Source of the DNA: Roseovarius litorisediminis
Lineage (GTDB): Bacteria; Pseudomonadota; Alphaproteobacteria; Rhodobacterales; Rhodobacteraceae
NCBI RefSeq assembly: GCF_900172295.1
Contig: NZ_FWFL01000003.1
Location: forward strand, 186,001 to 250,000
Length of the DNA: 64,000 nt
Reading direction: 5' to 3'
The position numbers and the translations under genes are program-made. Numbering within the stretch: position 1 is the first letter of the stretch; each line of letters opens with the position of its first letter. Positions 22,715-32,235 of this stretch are shown here, one piece after another. Under the pieces are notes generated by a model. It was not told the DNA's origin and did not search any database. It worked only from the letters and a program-made list of their open reading frames with translations.

Positions 22715-24249
22715 CCGATCTGATGACCCATCCGAGCACACATCCCGAGGCGCTAATTGAAGCGCTTTTGGCTGCTCCGCCCCCTGCGCCGCGCCTGAGC
22801 GAGATCGGACAGGTGGACGAGGTGGCCGACGGCATCGTTGTCGTTTCGGGACTGGAGCGTGCGCTGTCGGATGAGGTGTTGCAATTCGCAAGTGGCGTAC
22901 AGGGCGTGGTCCTTGATGTTGAACCGGGCAGGTTGGGGGTCGTGCTTCTGGGGCCGTCGGACAGGGTGACGGTCGGTGAAAGCGTTACACGATCCCACAG
23001 GGTCGTCAGCGCCAAGGTCGGGCCGGCCCTTCTGGGCCGTGTTGTGGATGCACTGGGAAATGCACGCGATGGCAAGGGCGTGATCAAGACAGAGCTTCTG
23101 CGCCCGGTAGAAGCGCAAGCGCCGAAAATTCTCGACAGGCAGGCGATCACCCGGCCATTGGCCACCGGAATCAAGGCCATTGATGCAGCCGTGCCGGTGG
23201 GGCTCGGACAACGCGAGCTTATCATCGGGGATCGTCAAACCGGCAAGACGTCGATTGCAGTGGATGCCATCCTGAACCAGAAGACGACCGGTGTCATCTG
23301 TATCTACTGCGCTATAGGGCAACGCGGCGATGCCGTGGCCAAGGTGATCGGGGCCATTCGCGAAGGCGGCATGATGGAGCGCAGCATCGTCATGTCGGCG
23401 GGGGACGAGGATGCTGCCGGTCTGGCCTATGTCGCCCCCTATGCGGCGATGACGATGGCCGAGTATTTTGCGGCACAGGGAAAGGACGTTCTCGTGGTGC
23501 TGGACGATCTGACCCATCACGCACGATCCTATCGCGAGCTGTCGCTGCTGCTGCGCCGCCCACCGGGGCGCGAGGCGTTTCCGGGTGATATCTTTTACAT
23601 ACACGCAAGGTTGCTGGAACGGGCGGGGCAATTCAACGACGCCAAGGTCAGCGGGTCGATCACGGTTCTGCCGGTGGTCGAGACGCAGGCCGAAAACCTG
23701 TCCGCATATATCCCGACCAACCTGATCTCGATCACCGATGGGCAAATCTATCTGTCGCCGCGTCTTGTGCGCAAGAACCAGTTTCCCGCGGTCGACCTTG
23801 GCGTTTCCGTCTCCCGCGTCGGCGGCAAGTCGCAAAGCCGCGCGTTCCGCTCGGTGGCGGGCAACCTGCGCGTGACCTTGTCGCAATTCGAAGAACTTGA
23901 GGATTTCGCCCGCTTCGGCACCCGGCTTGACGATGAGACGCGCGCGCGCCTGACACGCGGGGCGGCGGTGCGGGCATCCTTGCGCCAGCCAGAGCGCGAT
24001 CCCATGCCGGCGGTGGAACAACTCGCGGTTCTGGTGGCCGCGATGGAAGGGCAGTTTGACGGGTTGGACGACACCGAGACGCTAGAGGTCATGGCCCGGC
24101 TTCGAGAGGCCGCTGCACGTGACCTTGGTGACGTTGCAGAGGCAATCTCAGAGAACAGGGATCTCGCCGACGATGATCGGGCCCGCATGGTGGCCCTTGG
24201 CAAGACAGCCCGCGAAGATCTTGGAGGGGCAGATGACGCAAACGCTTGA
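22711..24249 (+). CDS. atpA: N-type ATPase subunit alpha
   Basis: The 512-residue non-catalytic nucleotide-binding subunit of the hexamer, with P-loop [34 protein letters not shown] and [11 protein letters not shown]. It overlaps atpF by 4 bases and atpG by 17. Confidence 0.95.
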   Translation: MTDLMTHPSTHPEALIEALLAAPPPAPRLSEIGQVDEVADGIVVVSGLERALSDEVLQFASGVQGVVLDVEPGRLGVVLLGPSDRVTVGESVTRSHRVVSAKVGPALLGRVVDALGNARDGKGVIKTELLRPVEAQAPKILDRQAITRPLATGIKAIDAAVPVGLGQRELIIGDRQTGKTSIAVDAILNQKTTGVICIYCAIGQRGDAVAKVIGAIREGGMMERSIVMSAGDEDAAGLAYVAPYAAMTMAEYFAAQGKDVLVVLDDLTHHARSYRELSLLLRRPPGREAFPGDIFYIHARLLERAGQFNDAKVSGSITVLPVVETQAENLSAYIPTNLISITDGQIYLSPRLVRKNQFPAVDLGVSVSRVGGKSQSRAFRSVAGNLRVTLSQFEELEDFARFGTRLDDETRARLTRGAAVRASLRQPERDPMPAVEQLAVLVAAMEGQFDGLDDTETLEVMARLREAAARDLGDVAEAISENRDLADDDRARMVALGKTAREDLGGADDANA

Positions 24250-25180
24250 AAAACTTGCCCGTCAGACAAGCAGTTTGAAGGGTATCCGCAGCGTCGTTCA
24301 TACCATGAAGACCTTGTCGGTCATCAACGCGTCGCCCTATGAACAGGCGGCGCAGGCAATCGAGCTTTATCACGAGACGGTTCTGGACGGCCTGCACTCG
24401 TTTTTGACGGCGTTCGGCCCGATTGAAGACACCTCACGACACAAGGCCGGAAACGTTCTGATTATCTTTGGGTCGGATCACGGGTTGTGCGGCAACTACA
24501 ACGAGGTCTTGGCCAGACATGCCGCGGCGCAGATTGACGGATCAACGGCGTCGCCCGTGCGCGTTCTGTGTGTCGGTGCCCAGATGGCGGATGCCTTGGC
24601 CGATCAGCACATCAGGATTGACCAAACGCTTTTTCCCGCCGCTTCCGTTGACGGGATAGGACGGCTTGCAAACCTTCTCATACAGCGGCTGGAAGATATC
24701 CGCAGCGAAGACCCGGCGCGCGAAATGGCCGTGTCACTGGCCTATGTCACCCAGGACGGCGCGAAGGGGCAACGCCCTGTGGTCACATCGCTTCTTCCGA
24801 TTGATCAGGCGCTGCTGACGCGTCTTCAGGCAAAGCCATGGACGTCGCGAAGTCGGCCGTTCTTTTCAATGCCGCCCGGGGATCTGTTCCTGACTCTGGT
24901 GCGCAGCCATTTGTTCGCCACGCTTTTCCGCGCCATCGCCGAAGCCCTGATGACCGAGAACGCGGCGCGTCTGGCCCTTATGCAGCAGGCGGAAAAGTCG
25001 GTTGACGACAGATTGGAAACCCTTTTGCAGCAGACCCGCGCTGTGCGTCAGGATGAAATCACAACCGAGCTTCTGGACGTGATCATCGGGTTCGAAGCGC
25101 TGAGGAAAGGCAGGGCGAAAAAGGCTCGGCAACCGTCGCAAGAAACAGGGGCCGACCGCGTTCCGCCCCATGCGATCTGA
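24233..25180 (+). CDS. atpG: N-type ATPase subunit gamma
   Basis: A 315-residue central shaft subunit. The N-terminal helix begins [26 protein letters not shown], the Rossmann-like core has [12 protein letters not shown], and the C-terminal helix includes [25 protein letters not shown] chose ATG 24233 because GGAGGGG ends 5 bases upstream. It is the last gene of the atpDCQRBEFAG set; no atpH (delta) gene is present, as expected for N-ATPases. Confidence 0.92.
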   Translation: MTQTLEKLARQTSSLKGIRSVVHTMKTLSVINASPYEQAAQAIELYHETVLDGLHSFLTAFGPIEDTSRHKAGNVLIIFGSDHGLCGNYNEVLARHAAAQIDGSTASPVRVLCVGAQMADALADQHIRIDQTLFPAASVDGIGRLANLLIQRLEDIRSEDPAREMAVSLAYVTQDGAKGQRPVVTSLLPIDQALLTRLQAKPWTSRSRPFFSMPPGDLFLTLVRSHLFATLFRAIAEALMTENAARLALMQQAEKSVDDRLETLLQQTRAVRQDEITTELLDVIIGFEALRKGRAKKARQPSQETGADRVPPHAI

Positions 25181-25220
25181 GGCGGTTTGGTGGTGTGGTG
25201 GACCCTTTGGCCTTCGTCGA

Positions 25221-25234
25221 TTGACTTGGGTCAA
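25221..25234 (+). promoter_or_regulatory. FNR-type box (pta-ack operon)
   Basis: TTGAC-TTGG-GTCAA, both half-sites consensus, lies between atpG and the phosphotransacetylase gene, 155 bases before its ATG. It would give the acetate-energy genes their own low-oxygen promoter. Confidence 0.65.
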
Positions 25235-25388
25235 TGCGGCCAAGCGCGATTGTGGCGATCTCGATCTGGCGCAAAGCCAGCACGCCGACTTTGGGTTGGT
25301 ACTTGAGACGCTTTCGACTGCCGCTATCGCGCGGATCTAAGGGGCGCCGGAGACGAGAAGGCTGAGCATGTCGCAATCGGAGAGGTAA

Positions 25389-26351
25389 ATGCAACGACAC
25401 CACCATATCTTCGCCTCGATTATTGCCGCGGCCAAGCGGTTCGACCCGATTGCCTTGGCTGTTGTCTATCCGCTCAGCGAGGTGTCGCTGCGCGGCGCCG
25501 TCGAGGCGGCCGTGCAAGGGCTTGTAACGCCCACTCTGATCGGCCCGGTGGAGCAGATGACCGCCTTCGCCTCCGATCATGGCATCGACATTTCATCCTG
25601 CGCAACCGCCGAGGCGGACACCGAAGAGGCCGCAGCCTCGCTTGGCGTCGAGATGTGCCGCACCGGCAAGGCCGAGGCCCTGATGAAAGGAAGCCTGCAC
25701 ACCGATCACCTCATGCATGCCGTCATGCAGGAAGCCACCGGGTTGCGGACACATCGGCGGCTGAGCCATGTTTTCATCTTCGATGTGCCGGAGTATCCCC
25801 GGATGCTTTTGATCAGCGATGCCGCAATCAACATCTATCCGACGCTGACCGACAAGGTGGATATCGTGCAAAACGCCATCGACCTGGCGCATGGTCTGGG
25901 GGTGAGTGACCCAAAGGTCGCAATCCTGTCTGCCGTGGAGACGGTGACGCCCGCCCTTCACGCGACAATCGACGCCGCTGCGCTGTGTAAGATGGCCGAG
26001 CGCGGGCAGATAACCGGCGCCACATTGGACGGGCCGCTGGCCTTTGACAACGCGGTGAACCTCAGGGCCGCCGAGATAAAACATATCCAGTCTCCCGTGG
26101 CCGGGAACGCAGATATTCTGATCGTGCCGGATCTTGAGGCGGGCAATATGCTGGCCAAGCAGCTTGAATATTTCGCCGAAGCAGACGCCGCCGGGATCGT
26201 CATGGGCGCCCGGGTGCCGATTATCCTGACCAGCCGCGCCGACAGTGCGAAGACGCGCCTTGCCTCATGTGCTGTGGCGGTTGTGGTGGCTCATGCCCGG
26301 CGACAGGCCGCGACGGGTCAACCGGTGCCGACGGGTGTCCACCATGAGTGA
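25389..26351 (+). CDS. Phosphate acetyl/butyryltransferase family protein
   Basis: A 320-residue protein of the PTA/PTB family. It interconverts acyl-CoA plus phosphate and acyl phosphate plus CoA. Motifs include LMKGSLHTD, ISDAAINIYP, GATLDGPLAFDNA and the C-terminal NMLAKQLEYFAEADAAGIVMGA. The short form without extra N-terminal domains fits Ptb or the catalytic half of Pta. Overlap of 8 bases with acetate kinase indicates acetyl (or propionyl/butyryl) phosphate as product used for ATP. Confidence 0.88.
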   Translation: MQRHHHIFASIIAAAKRFDPIALAVVYPLSEVSLRGAVEAAVQGLVTPTLIGPVEQMTAFASDHGIDISSCATAEADTEEAAASLGVEMCRTGKAEALMKGSLHTDHLMHAVMQEATGLRTHRRLSHVFIFDVPEYPRMLLISDAAINIYPTLTDKVDIVQNAIDLAHGLGVSDPKVAILSAVETVTPALHATIDAAALCKMAERGQITGATLDGPLAFDNAVNLRAAEIKHIQSPVAGNADILIVPDLEAGNMLAKQLEYFAEADAAGIVMGARVPIILTSRADSAKTRLASCAVAVVVAHARRQAATGQPVPTGVHHE

Positions 26352-27546
26352 AAATGGAAGCATCATGGTGATCAACGCCGGATCGTCCAGTATCAAGTTT
26401 GCCGTGTTCGGGACTGATATTGCGCCACGGCTGACGGGCAGGCTTGAGAGTCTTGGAAGCGCTCCGAGGCTCTCGGCGAAATCTGCCGAGGGTAGGGTGG
26501 TGGCCGATGAGGATTGGTCCGCAGACCACGCATCCGGCGTCCATGTGCTCATTCAGCGGCTGATGAACTGGCTGGAAGATCACCTGGGCGCGGAGGCCGT
26601 GGTGGCGATCGGGCACCGGGTGGCGATAGGCGGGTTGGAACATTCCGGCCCGGCTCTTGTGACCCCAGAGCTTCTGGTGAAGTTGAAAGCGCTTGTCCCG
26701 CTTGCCCCGTTGCACCAGCCGCGCAACCTTGAGCCGATCGAGAGCCTGGGCGCGTCGCACCCCCATGTTCCGCAGGTTGTTTGTTTCGATACGGCGTTTC
26801 ACCAGACCCTGCCCCGTGTCGCCCAGATGTATGCCTTGCCGAAGGCCCTGCGCGATGCCGGTGCCCATCGCTATGGGTTTCACGGGCTGAGTTATGAATA
26901 CATCGCCAGCCGCCTGCCGGATATCGACCAGCGCGGCGCCACGGACCGCACCATCGTTGCGCATCTGGGCAGCGGGGCAAGCATGTGCGCGCTCCGGTCC
27001 GGGCGCAGTATCGCCACAACGATGGGCTTTAGCCCGCTCAGCGGTCTTGTGATGGGCACCCGGCCCGGCGATCTGGATCCCGGCCTGATGATCTGGCTGA
27101 TCCGCGAGTGTGGCATGAGTGTCGATCAGATCGAGGCGACGCTTTACCACGACGCGGGACTGAAGGGCGTGTCGGGGATCAGCGGCGACATGCGCCAGCT
27201 TTTGGCCAGTGACACCCCCGAGGCCTCTGAGGCGGTCGAACTGTTCGCCTATAAAGCCGCAACCGAGGTCGGCGCCCTCACTGCGGCGCTCGGCGGGCTC
27301 GACACGCTCGTCTTTACCGCCGGTATCGGCGAGCGGAGCCCAGAGGTCAGGGCAATGATCTGCGCCCGCTGCAAATGGCTGGGTCTTGAGGTGTCGATGG
27401 CCCGGAACCAGGCAGGGTCCTCGACGATCAGTACCCCGGACAGTCGTGTCGCGGTGCATGTGATTGCGACCAACGAAGAGCTGATGGTGGCAAGACACAC
27501 CATAGACCTTGTGTTGAAACGGATGCTGAAGGAGTCGGTCCAATGA
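26344..27546 (+). CDS. ackA: Acetate kinase (acetate/propionate kinase family)
   Basis: A 400-residue ASKHA-fold kinase making ATP from acetyl phosphate. It has INAGSSSIKF, FDTAFHQTLP, GFHGLSYEY, HLGSGASMCA, and FTAGIGERSPEVR, all in family order. The start is ATG 26344 (MSENGSIMVINAG), which gives the normal length and overlaps the phosphotransacetylase gene by 8 bases; the open frame upstream has no homology. Confidence 0.93.
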   Translation: MSENGSIMVINAGSSSIKFAVFGTDIAPRLTGRLESLGSAPRLSAKSAEGRVVADEDWSADHASGVHVLIQRLMNWLEDHLGAEAVVAIGHRVAIGGLEHSGPALVTPELLVKLKALVPLAPLHQPRNLEPIESLGASHPHVPQVVCFDTAFHQTLPRVAQMYALPKALRDAGAHRYGFHGLSYEYIASRLPDIDQRGATDRTIVAHLGSGASMCALRSGRSIATTMGFSPLSGLVMGTRPGDLDPGLMIWLIRECGMSVDQIEATLYHDAGLKGVSGISGDMRQLLASDTPEASEAVELFAYKAATEVGALTAALGGLDTLVFTAGIGERSPEVRAMICARCKWLGLEVSMARNQAGSSTISTPDSRVAVHVIATNEELMVARHTIDLVLKRMLKESVQ

Positions 27547-28715
27547 GCAAGAAACAGTCAAGGACACCGCGCCACGAGCATTCGGTTCCGTGGTTCTGGC
27601 CAATGGCCGCTGCCATTGAGATGCAAGAAGAGGGCTTGCGCCTTTTCCAGGACAACATGCGTTATATTGCCGAAACGATGAAAATCGAGGCCCCTGAGCC
27701 GCCTGAGTGGGCCACCACGAACCGGGTCATCCTTGACCTCGACACGATGCGCCTTCGGGATTTTTCGCCGGACATGGCGTCGGATGAAGTGCCCACCCTG
27801 ATCGACGCACCCTATGCCGGGCATTCCTCGACCATTGCCGACTTTGCCAAGGGGCAAAGCCTTGTTGAAACGCTGTTGGCCGGGGGGCTGGTGCGCGTCC
27901 TGTGCACCGACTGGAAAGCCGCAACCGAGGCGATGCGCGATTTCGATATCGACAGGTATCTCGCGGATCTGAACGTCGCGGTCGACACGCTTGGTGGGCG
28001 CGTGGCGCTTGTGGGGTTGTGCCAGGGTGGCTGGCTTTCGGCGATGTACGCTTGCCGCTTCCCCGAAAAGGTCGCAGCGCTGGTTTTGGCCGGGTCGCCC
28101 ATTGACACCGATGCAGGCAATGGTCCGATCAAAAAACTGGCGCATGAACTTCCGCTCAGCTTTTACGAGGAGATGGTTGTGGCGGGCGGTGGCCGCATGC
28201 TTGGCCAATATATGCTTGCCGGCTGGAAAAACATGCATCCGGGCGAGCAGTATGTCGGCAAATTCATCGACCTTTATGAGCATATCGAGGACCGGTCATA
28301 CGTCACACGCACCGAACAGTTCGAACGCTGGTACGAGAATCCGATTGATTTGCCGGGACGCTATTATCTTCAGGCGATCAAGCTCTTGTTCAAGGAAAAC
28401 CGCTTTGCAAAGGGTGACTTCACCGGGCTTGGCCAAACGCTGTCGCTGCGAAACGTGACCTGTCCGGTCTATCTTTTGGCCGGGGCATCGGATGACATCA
28501 CCACCAAAGAACAGGTCTTTGCCGCCGAACATCTGGTCGGCACGCCAAAAACCCGGATCGAGAAAAAGCTGGTGCCGGGCGGCCATATCGGCCTCTTCAT
28601 GGGCTCGAAAACCCTTGAGGAAACCTGGCCCGTCATTGCCCGGTGGATTGCAGACAATGCAGACCCGAGCCCGATCACGCCAACACCGCAACTTCAAAAA
28701 CAGGCGCCCTCATGA
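27543..28715 (+). CDS. PHA-synthase-like alpha/beta hydrolase
   Basis: A 390-residue alpha/beta-hydrolase with a cysteine nucleophile box GLCQGGW (C160), a late aspartate in LLAGASDDIT, and histidine in GGHIGLFMG. The Cys elbow is typical of PHA synthases and some intracellular PHA depolymerases rather than ordinary esterases. The N-terminal ~60 residues (WPMAAAIEMQEEGLRLFQ) are amphipathic. It overlaps ackA by 4 bases and faces phaC. A role in PHA turnover is likely, but whether it synthesises or breaks down the polymer is open. Confidence 0.75.
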   Translation: MSKKQSRTPRHEHSVPWFWPMAAAIEMQEEGLRLFQDNMRYIAETMKIEAPEPPEWATTNRVILDLDTMRLRDFSPDMASDEVPTLIDAPYAGHSSTIADFAKGQSLVETLLAGGLVRVLCTDWKAATEAMRDFDIDRYLADLNVAVDTLGGRVALVGLCQGGWLSAMYACRFPEKVAALVLAGSPIDTDAGNGPIKKLAHELPLSFYEEMVVAGGGRMLGQYMLAGWKNMHPGEQYVGKFIDLYEHIEDRSYVTRTEQFERWYENPIDLPGRYYLQAIKLLFKENRFAKGDFTGLGQTLSLRNVTCPVYLLAGASDDITTKEQVFAAEHLVGTPKTRIEKKLVPGGHIGLFMGSKTLEETWPVIARWIADNADPSPITPTPQLQKQAPS

Positions 28716-29044
28716 TCAAGATACTCGATAACTTTCCCGACGATGTGCTGGCGATGGAATGCATTGGCAAGGTAACGGCCGATGATTACCGTGATGGTCT
28801 GATCCCGGAGGTCACGGCGCGCCTCAAAAAACACAAGAGCCTTCGTGCGCTCTGCCTCATAGGCGAAGGTTTCAAGGGCTATGCGCCGGGTGCCGCGTGG
28901 TCGGACTTTACGTTCGGCGTTTCACATTGGAACCAGTTCTCGCGCATGCCGGATGAGGGCGCGCTATCAAACATCCGTCGCGCGGGGGCCTTGCCGGGAC
29001 AGGCCCTGATCGGGGGGATATGGCGTCAGTCTTCGAACACGTAG
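28712..29044 (+). CDS. SpoIIAA/STAS-like protein, shortened at the C-terminus
   Basis: A 110-residue protein. Residues 1-75 (VTADDYRDGLIPEV, FGVSHWNQFSRM) fit the SpoIIAA-like family found near stress and PHA genes. The usual C-terminal strand-helix end (a stretch with a charged DxxxAxxWL pattern) is absent and replaced by ALIGGIWRQSSNT. The gene ends 19 bases inside the opposite-strand phaC gene, so its 3' end was probably lost in a deletion. It overlaps the hydrolase gene by 4 bases. Confidence 0.65.
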   Translation: MIKILDNFPDDVLAMECIGKVTADDYRDGLIPEVTARLKKHKSLRALCLIGEGFKGYAPGAAWSDFTFGVSHWNQFSRMPDEGALSNIRRAGALPGQALIGGIWRQSSNT

Positions 29045-30921
29045 GTTCCGGGCGCCTTGCCAAGGTCCTCTTGGTCGGATCCCATTGGAGGGGGCGGCAC
29101 CGGTGTGCCCGACTTCCCGTCGAGCCAGGCGCGCCATTCAGACCACCACGACCCATCCTTGTCCGTGGCCTGTCGTGCCCAGGTATCGGGATCGACATAA
29201 CGCTCCTGCGCGCCGGTGGTCATCACCCGGTAATGGCGGCGGGGATGTCCCGGCTCGGACACGATACCGGCATTGTGACCGCCGTTGGTTAAGACAAAGG
29301 TCACGTCGGTCTCTGACAGAAGATGGATCTTGTAGACCGATCGCCACGGTGCCACGTGGTCATATTCGGTGCCGACGACAAACATCGGCGCGCGGATGTC
29401 CTTGATCGCAATCGGCACGCCGTCCACGTCATAACGGCCCTGTGCCAGTGTATTGTCCAGAAACAGCTGACGCAGATATTCGGAATGCATCCGGTAGGGC
29501 ATGCGTGTCGCATCTGAATTCCACGCCATCAGATCGCTCATCGGCGCGCGTTCGCCCATCATGTATTCGTGCACCAGACGGGACCAGATCAGATCGTTTG
29601 AGCGCAGCATCTGGAACGCGCCGGCCATCTGCTTGGTGTCCAGAAAGCCTTGTTCCCACATCATGTCCTCAAGGAACGTCAGCTGACTTTCGTCGATGAA
29701 AAGCGTCAACTCGCCGGCCTCGGTGAAATCCGTCTGAGCGGCCAGAAGTGTCATGGATTTCAGGCGCTGGTCGCCCTCTCGCGCCATTGCGGCGGCAGCT
29801 ATCGACAGCAAGGTGCCGCCCAGGCAATAGCCTGCCGCGTGGACTTGTTGATCGGGCACGATGTCACCTATCGCGGCAAGAGCCGCCATCACCCCCAGGG
29901 TGCGATAATCTTCCATGCCAAGGTCGCGTTCGTCGCGTCCGGGGTTCTTCCACGAGATGATGAACACCGTATACCCGGAGTCCACGAGGTATTTTACCAG
30001 TGAATTCTGCGGCGACAAATCGAGGATATAGTACTTCATGATCCAAGCCGGAACGATCAGAACAGGTTCGGGGCGCACAGCGCCAGTCGTGGGAGAATAT
30101 TGAACAAGCTCGATCAGCCTGTTGCGGTAGACCACCCGGCCCGGGGTTACGGCAACGTCCTCGCCCACTTTGAACGCCTCGGTGCCGACCGGCTTTAGCC
30201 CGGTTAACTGACGGTTGAAATCTTCAAGAAAGTTCTGACCGCCGCGCCAGAAATTCAGCCCGCCCTGACGCAGTGTCTTTTGAAGCACCTCGGGATTGAT
30301 GAAGGGATTGTTCGAGGGGGCAAGCATGTCCAGCAACTGGCGTGTTCCGAAATTGACAACCTTTTCGTGATGTTTTGAGACGCCGCGCACATTCGTGGTT
30401 GCGCCGTCCCACCATTGCTCTTGCAACAAAAAGGCTTGCGACAAGACATTGCAGGGCCATTTTTGCCATGCCTCGCCGGCAAACCGTTTGTCAAAAGGCT
30501 GTGGCTCGATGCACCTGTCTGCCTCTGTGATGGGGGCGGTGCCGCAGTGTCTTAGGTATGTGGCGAGCGTGGCACCGGATCGGCTTGCGTTCTGCAGGAG
30601 CTGTACCTGTTTATCGGGCGAGGCGAGCAGATGGATGAGCCAGTCGGAGTAGGCAGCGCCCAACGATGCGGGCGAAAGCCCGAATGTGAGCCGGGCAAGG
30701 GCTGCATGCAGCGCCGGATCGATTCCAAACCCCGCGCTTGCGGGCTCTACATTTGTCTGGCGCTCGACCTTATCCGGTTGCACGGGCTGGCTTGGGTGAG
30801 ATGCCGACATGCGATCCCCATCAGGTGTTCGGCCCGAGGCGGGCTTGGCAGATGGCGCCGCAGACAGTTCGTGAATGGTTGCGCCCGCGGTCTTGTCCGA
30901 TGTTCTGGTTTGCTTTGCCAT
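29026..30921 (-). CDS. phaC: Poly(3-hydroxyalkanoate) synthase
   Basis: A 631-residue class I-type synthase that polymerises hydroxyacyl-CoA on granule surfaces. It has the lipase-like box GYCLGG (Cys ~366), an aspartate in GTEYDHVAPW, and a histidine in TNGGHNAGI. The first ~65 residues are a low-complexity extension. I chose ATG 30921 over GTG 30924 because GAGGA lies 8 bases upstream. A truncated thiolase start sits directly upstream and a phasin-like gene further up on the same strand. Confidence 0.93.
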   Translation of the reverse strand: MAKQTRTSDKTAGATIHELSAAPSAKPASGRTPDGDRMSASHPSQPVQPDKVERQTNVEPASAGFGIDPALHAALARLTFGLSPASLGAAYSDWLIHLLASPDKQVQLLQNASRSGATLATYLRHCGTAPITEADRCIEPQPFDKRFAGEAWQKWPCNVLSQAFLLQEQWWDGATTNVRGVSKHHEKVVNFGTRQLLDMLAPSNNPFINPEVLQKTLRQGGLNFWRGGQNFLEDFNRQLTGLKPVGTEAFKVGEDVAVTPGRVVYRNRLIELVQYSPTTGAVRPEPVLIVPAWIMKYYILDLSPQNSLVKYLVDSGYTVFIISWKNPGRDERDLGMEDYRTLGVMAALAAIGDIVPDQQVHAAGYCLGGTLLSIAAAAMAREGDQRLKSMTLLAAQTDFTEAGELTLFIDESQLTFLEDMMWEQGFLDTKQMAGAFQMLRSNDLIWSRLVHEYMMGERAPMSDLMAWNSDATRMPYRMHSEYLRQLFLDNTLAQGRYDVDGVPIAIKDIRAPMFVVGTEYDHVAPWRSVYKIHLLSETDVTFVLTNGGHNAGIVSEPGHPRRHYRVMTTGAQERYVDPDTWARQATDKDGSWWSEWRAWLDGKSGTPVPPPPMGSDQEDLGKAPGTYVFED

Positions 30922-30934
30922 CACCGTCGTCCTC

Positions 30935-31096
30935 TCATGTTAAAGCGCGCTGCATGGGGTGTGTCCTTGCAAAGCGCGTCGGGTCATGCCCGGTTGTCAG
31001 GCCTTTCGCGACTGCGGGTCCGCCCTCGAGGTCGCCACCGTAGGTTCCGATTGCGGTGCGAACCGGATTGCACAGAACGACGTCATTGAGTTTCAT
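30935..31096 (-). pseudogene. Thiolase (PhaA-type) N-terminal remnant
   Basis: A 53-codon frame with its own Shine-Dalgarno (GGGAG) begins MKLNDVVLCNPVRTAIGTYGG, the standard N-terminus of acetyl-CoA acetyltransferases, then loses similarity after ~25 residues and stops. It sits 14 bases upstream of phaC on the same strand. The remaining ~340 residues of a thiolase are missing, so it cannot be active. Confidence 0.6.
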
Positions 31097-31154
31097 TTTG
31101 GTGCTCCCGAATGATCGGCACGCCGGTTAGCGACCGAAGGTGCCAAAGTGTCCA

Positions 31155-31416
31155 TCACAGCCCGGGACTGCCATCAATCTCAGGAATGCGTCGGTTGGAA
31201 ACGGTGACCTCCGGAACGCAGAGCGCCCCGCAGCTGACGTCTCGATGTCTGGCAGCCCCGCGTGCCGGGATCGTCAAAGCGATCGGCCCGCTGATGTCAT
31301 CCAGGATAGCGGCGACCATCCTTGCATCGCAAAACTCCGGCGCGATACCGGCGGCGCGCATTCCAAAGCGGGCAGATCCCTTTGCCCGGATCACCGTCAT
31401 CGCGGCAATGCCGGTT
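31155..31416 (-). pseudogene. Degenerate thiolase-like C-terminal segment
   Basis: The minus-strand frame contains RFGMRAAGIAPE and SGPIALTIPARGAAR followed by DVSCGALCV. These resemble the thiolase segments around 'GGAIALGHPxGATGAR' and the C-terminal cysteine region, with the catalytic HP replaced by TIP. It lies upstream of the N-terminal remnant, so the pieces are out of normal order, as if two copies had been fused and deleted. The similarity is by eye and weak. Confidence 0.35.
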
Positions 31417-31809
31417 TCAGGTTTTTCCGCCGGGCTTGGATTTTGCGTCGCCTTTATACGCACCCGCAGCTTGGTCTATTGCCTTCTGGCCGAGGCTGGC
31501 CATTTCGGCAAATTCGCGTTGATAATCGTCGACCGCCGCCTTGTAGAAGTCTGAAAAAGTCGAAGTCGCTTCAGTTGGGTCTTTGCAGGCGCCAAGACGA
31601 TGGAGCAGGTCCGCGTCCTGCTTGAACCTGTTGGACAAGAAGGTCATCCAATGCTGGTTCATTTCGAGCCAGCCAGCCATCGGGTTGGCGCCTGATGGTG
31701 ACACCCCATCCATTTTCGACATGAAGTCTTGCAGGGTGGCGATAGGATCAAAGACTGAGGACTTGTTTGCTTTCTGCGCGCCACCGTTGCCTTTGGAGTC
31801 TCTGGCCAT
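31417..31809 (-). CDS. Phasin-like protein
   Basis: A 130-residue, mostly helical, hydrophilic protein with no cysteine-rich or enzymatic motif except one Cys. The segment DFYKAAVDDYQREFAEMASLGQKA is typical of phasin-family proteins that coat PHA granules. It lies on the same strand as phaC, and an FNR-type box sits 60 bases upstream with a TAGTAT -10-like element at the right distance. Confidence 0.65.
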   Translation of the reverse strand: MARDSKGNGGAQKANKSSVFDPIATLQDFMSKMDGVSPSGANPMAGWLEMNQHWMTFLSNRFKQDADLLHRLGACKDPTEATSTFSDFYKAAVDDYQREFAEMASLGQKAIDQAAGAYKGDAKSKPGGKT

Positions 31810-31868
31810 GATCTATCCTTTCCGTAGGGAGAGTTTCAGAAATACTATGACCTGCGGTGTGAAAAATA

Positions 31869-31882
31869 TTGATGCAGGTCAA
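31869..31882 (-). promoter_or_regulatory. FNR-type box (phasin/PHA unit)
   Basis: TTGAT-GCAG-GTCAA is centred 66 bases before the phasin start. With activation at -41.5, transcription would begin near 31834 and the -10 region would coincide with TAGTAT (31842-31847, minus strand). Confidence 0.65.
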
Positions 31883-32001
31883 TCAGCCGGCAGGAGGAGG
31901 CGGGAAATCGTTATCATGCCGCTGACTGGCGTCGGTTTTGTTTCGGCTTCAATTGCTGCACTGAGGTTTTTGGCTCACCGTCGTCCTTGAAGGGATACGA
32001 G

Positions 32002-32121
32002 ATGAGAGCGAAGACAGGGCCGAATGGATCGGCTGACAAACACGTTAAAGAGATCAGGCGTAAGACGCGGCGTCAATTTTCTGCTGAAGAGAAGTTCCGG
32101 ATCGTTCTGGATGGCCTGCAC
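32002..32121 (+). mobile_element. IS3-family orfA remnant
   Basis: The frame starts MRAKTGPNGSADKHVKEIRR and continues KTRRQFSAEEKFRIVLDGL, which is the N-terminus of IS3-group OrfA (helix-turn-helix). Similarity stops after DGL; the rest of the element is missing. It is a dead fragment. Confidence 0.7.
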
Positions 32122-32235
32122 CGATGTGACGCTCACCTCATCAAACCCGCAGCCGGTCTTGACCGACAATGCCGCGACCCGCGACGATGAGGTGAGCGAT
32201 GCATATGCGAATTTGGATCCACCTTCCTTCCTTTA

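Noticed and set aside
22753..24021. 422-codon minus-strand frame opposite atpA
   Set aside because: Shadow; the plus strand encodes ATPase alpha with all motifs.
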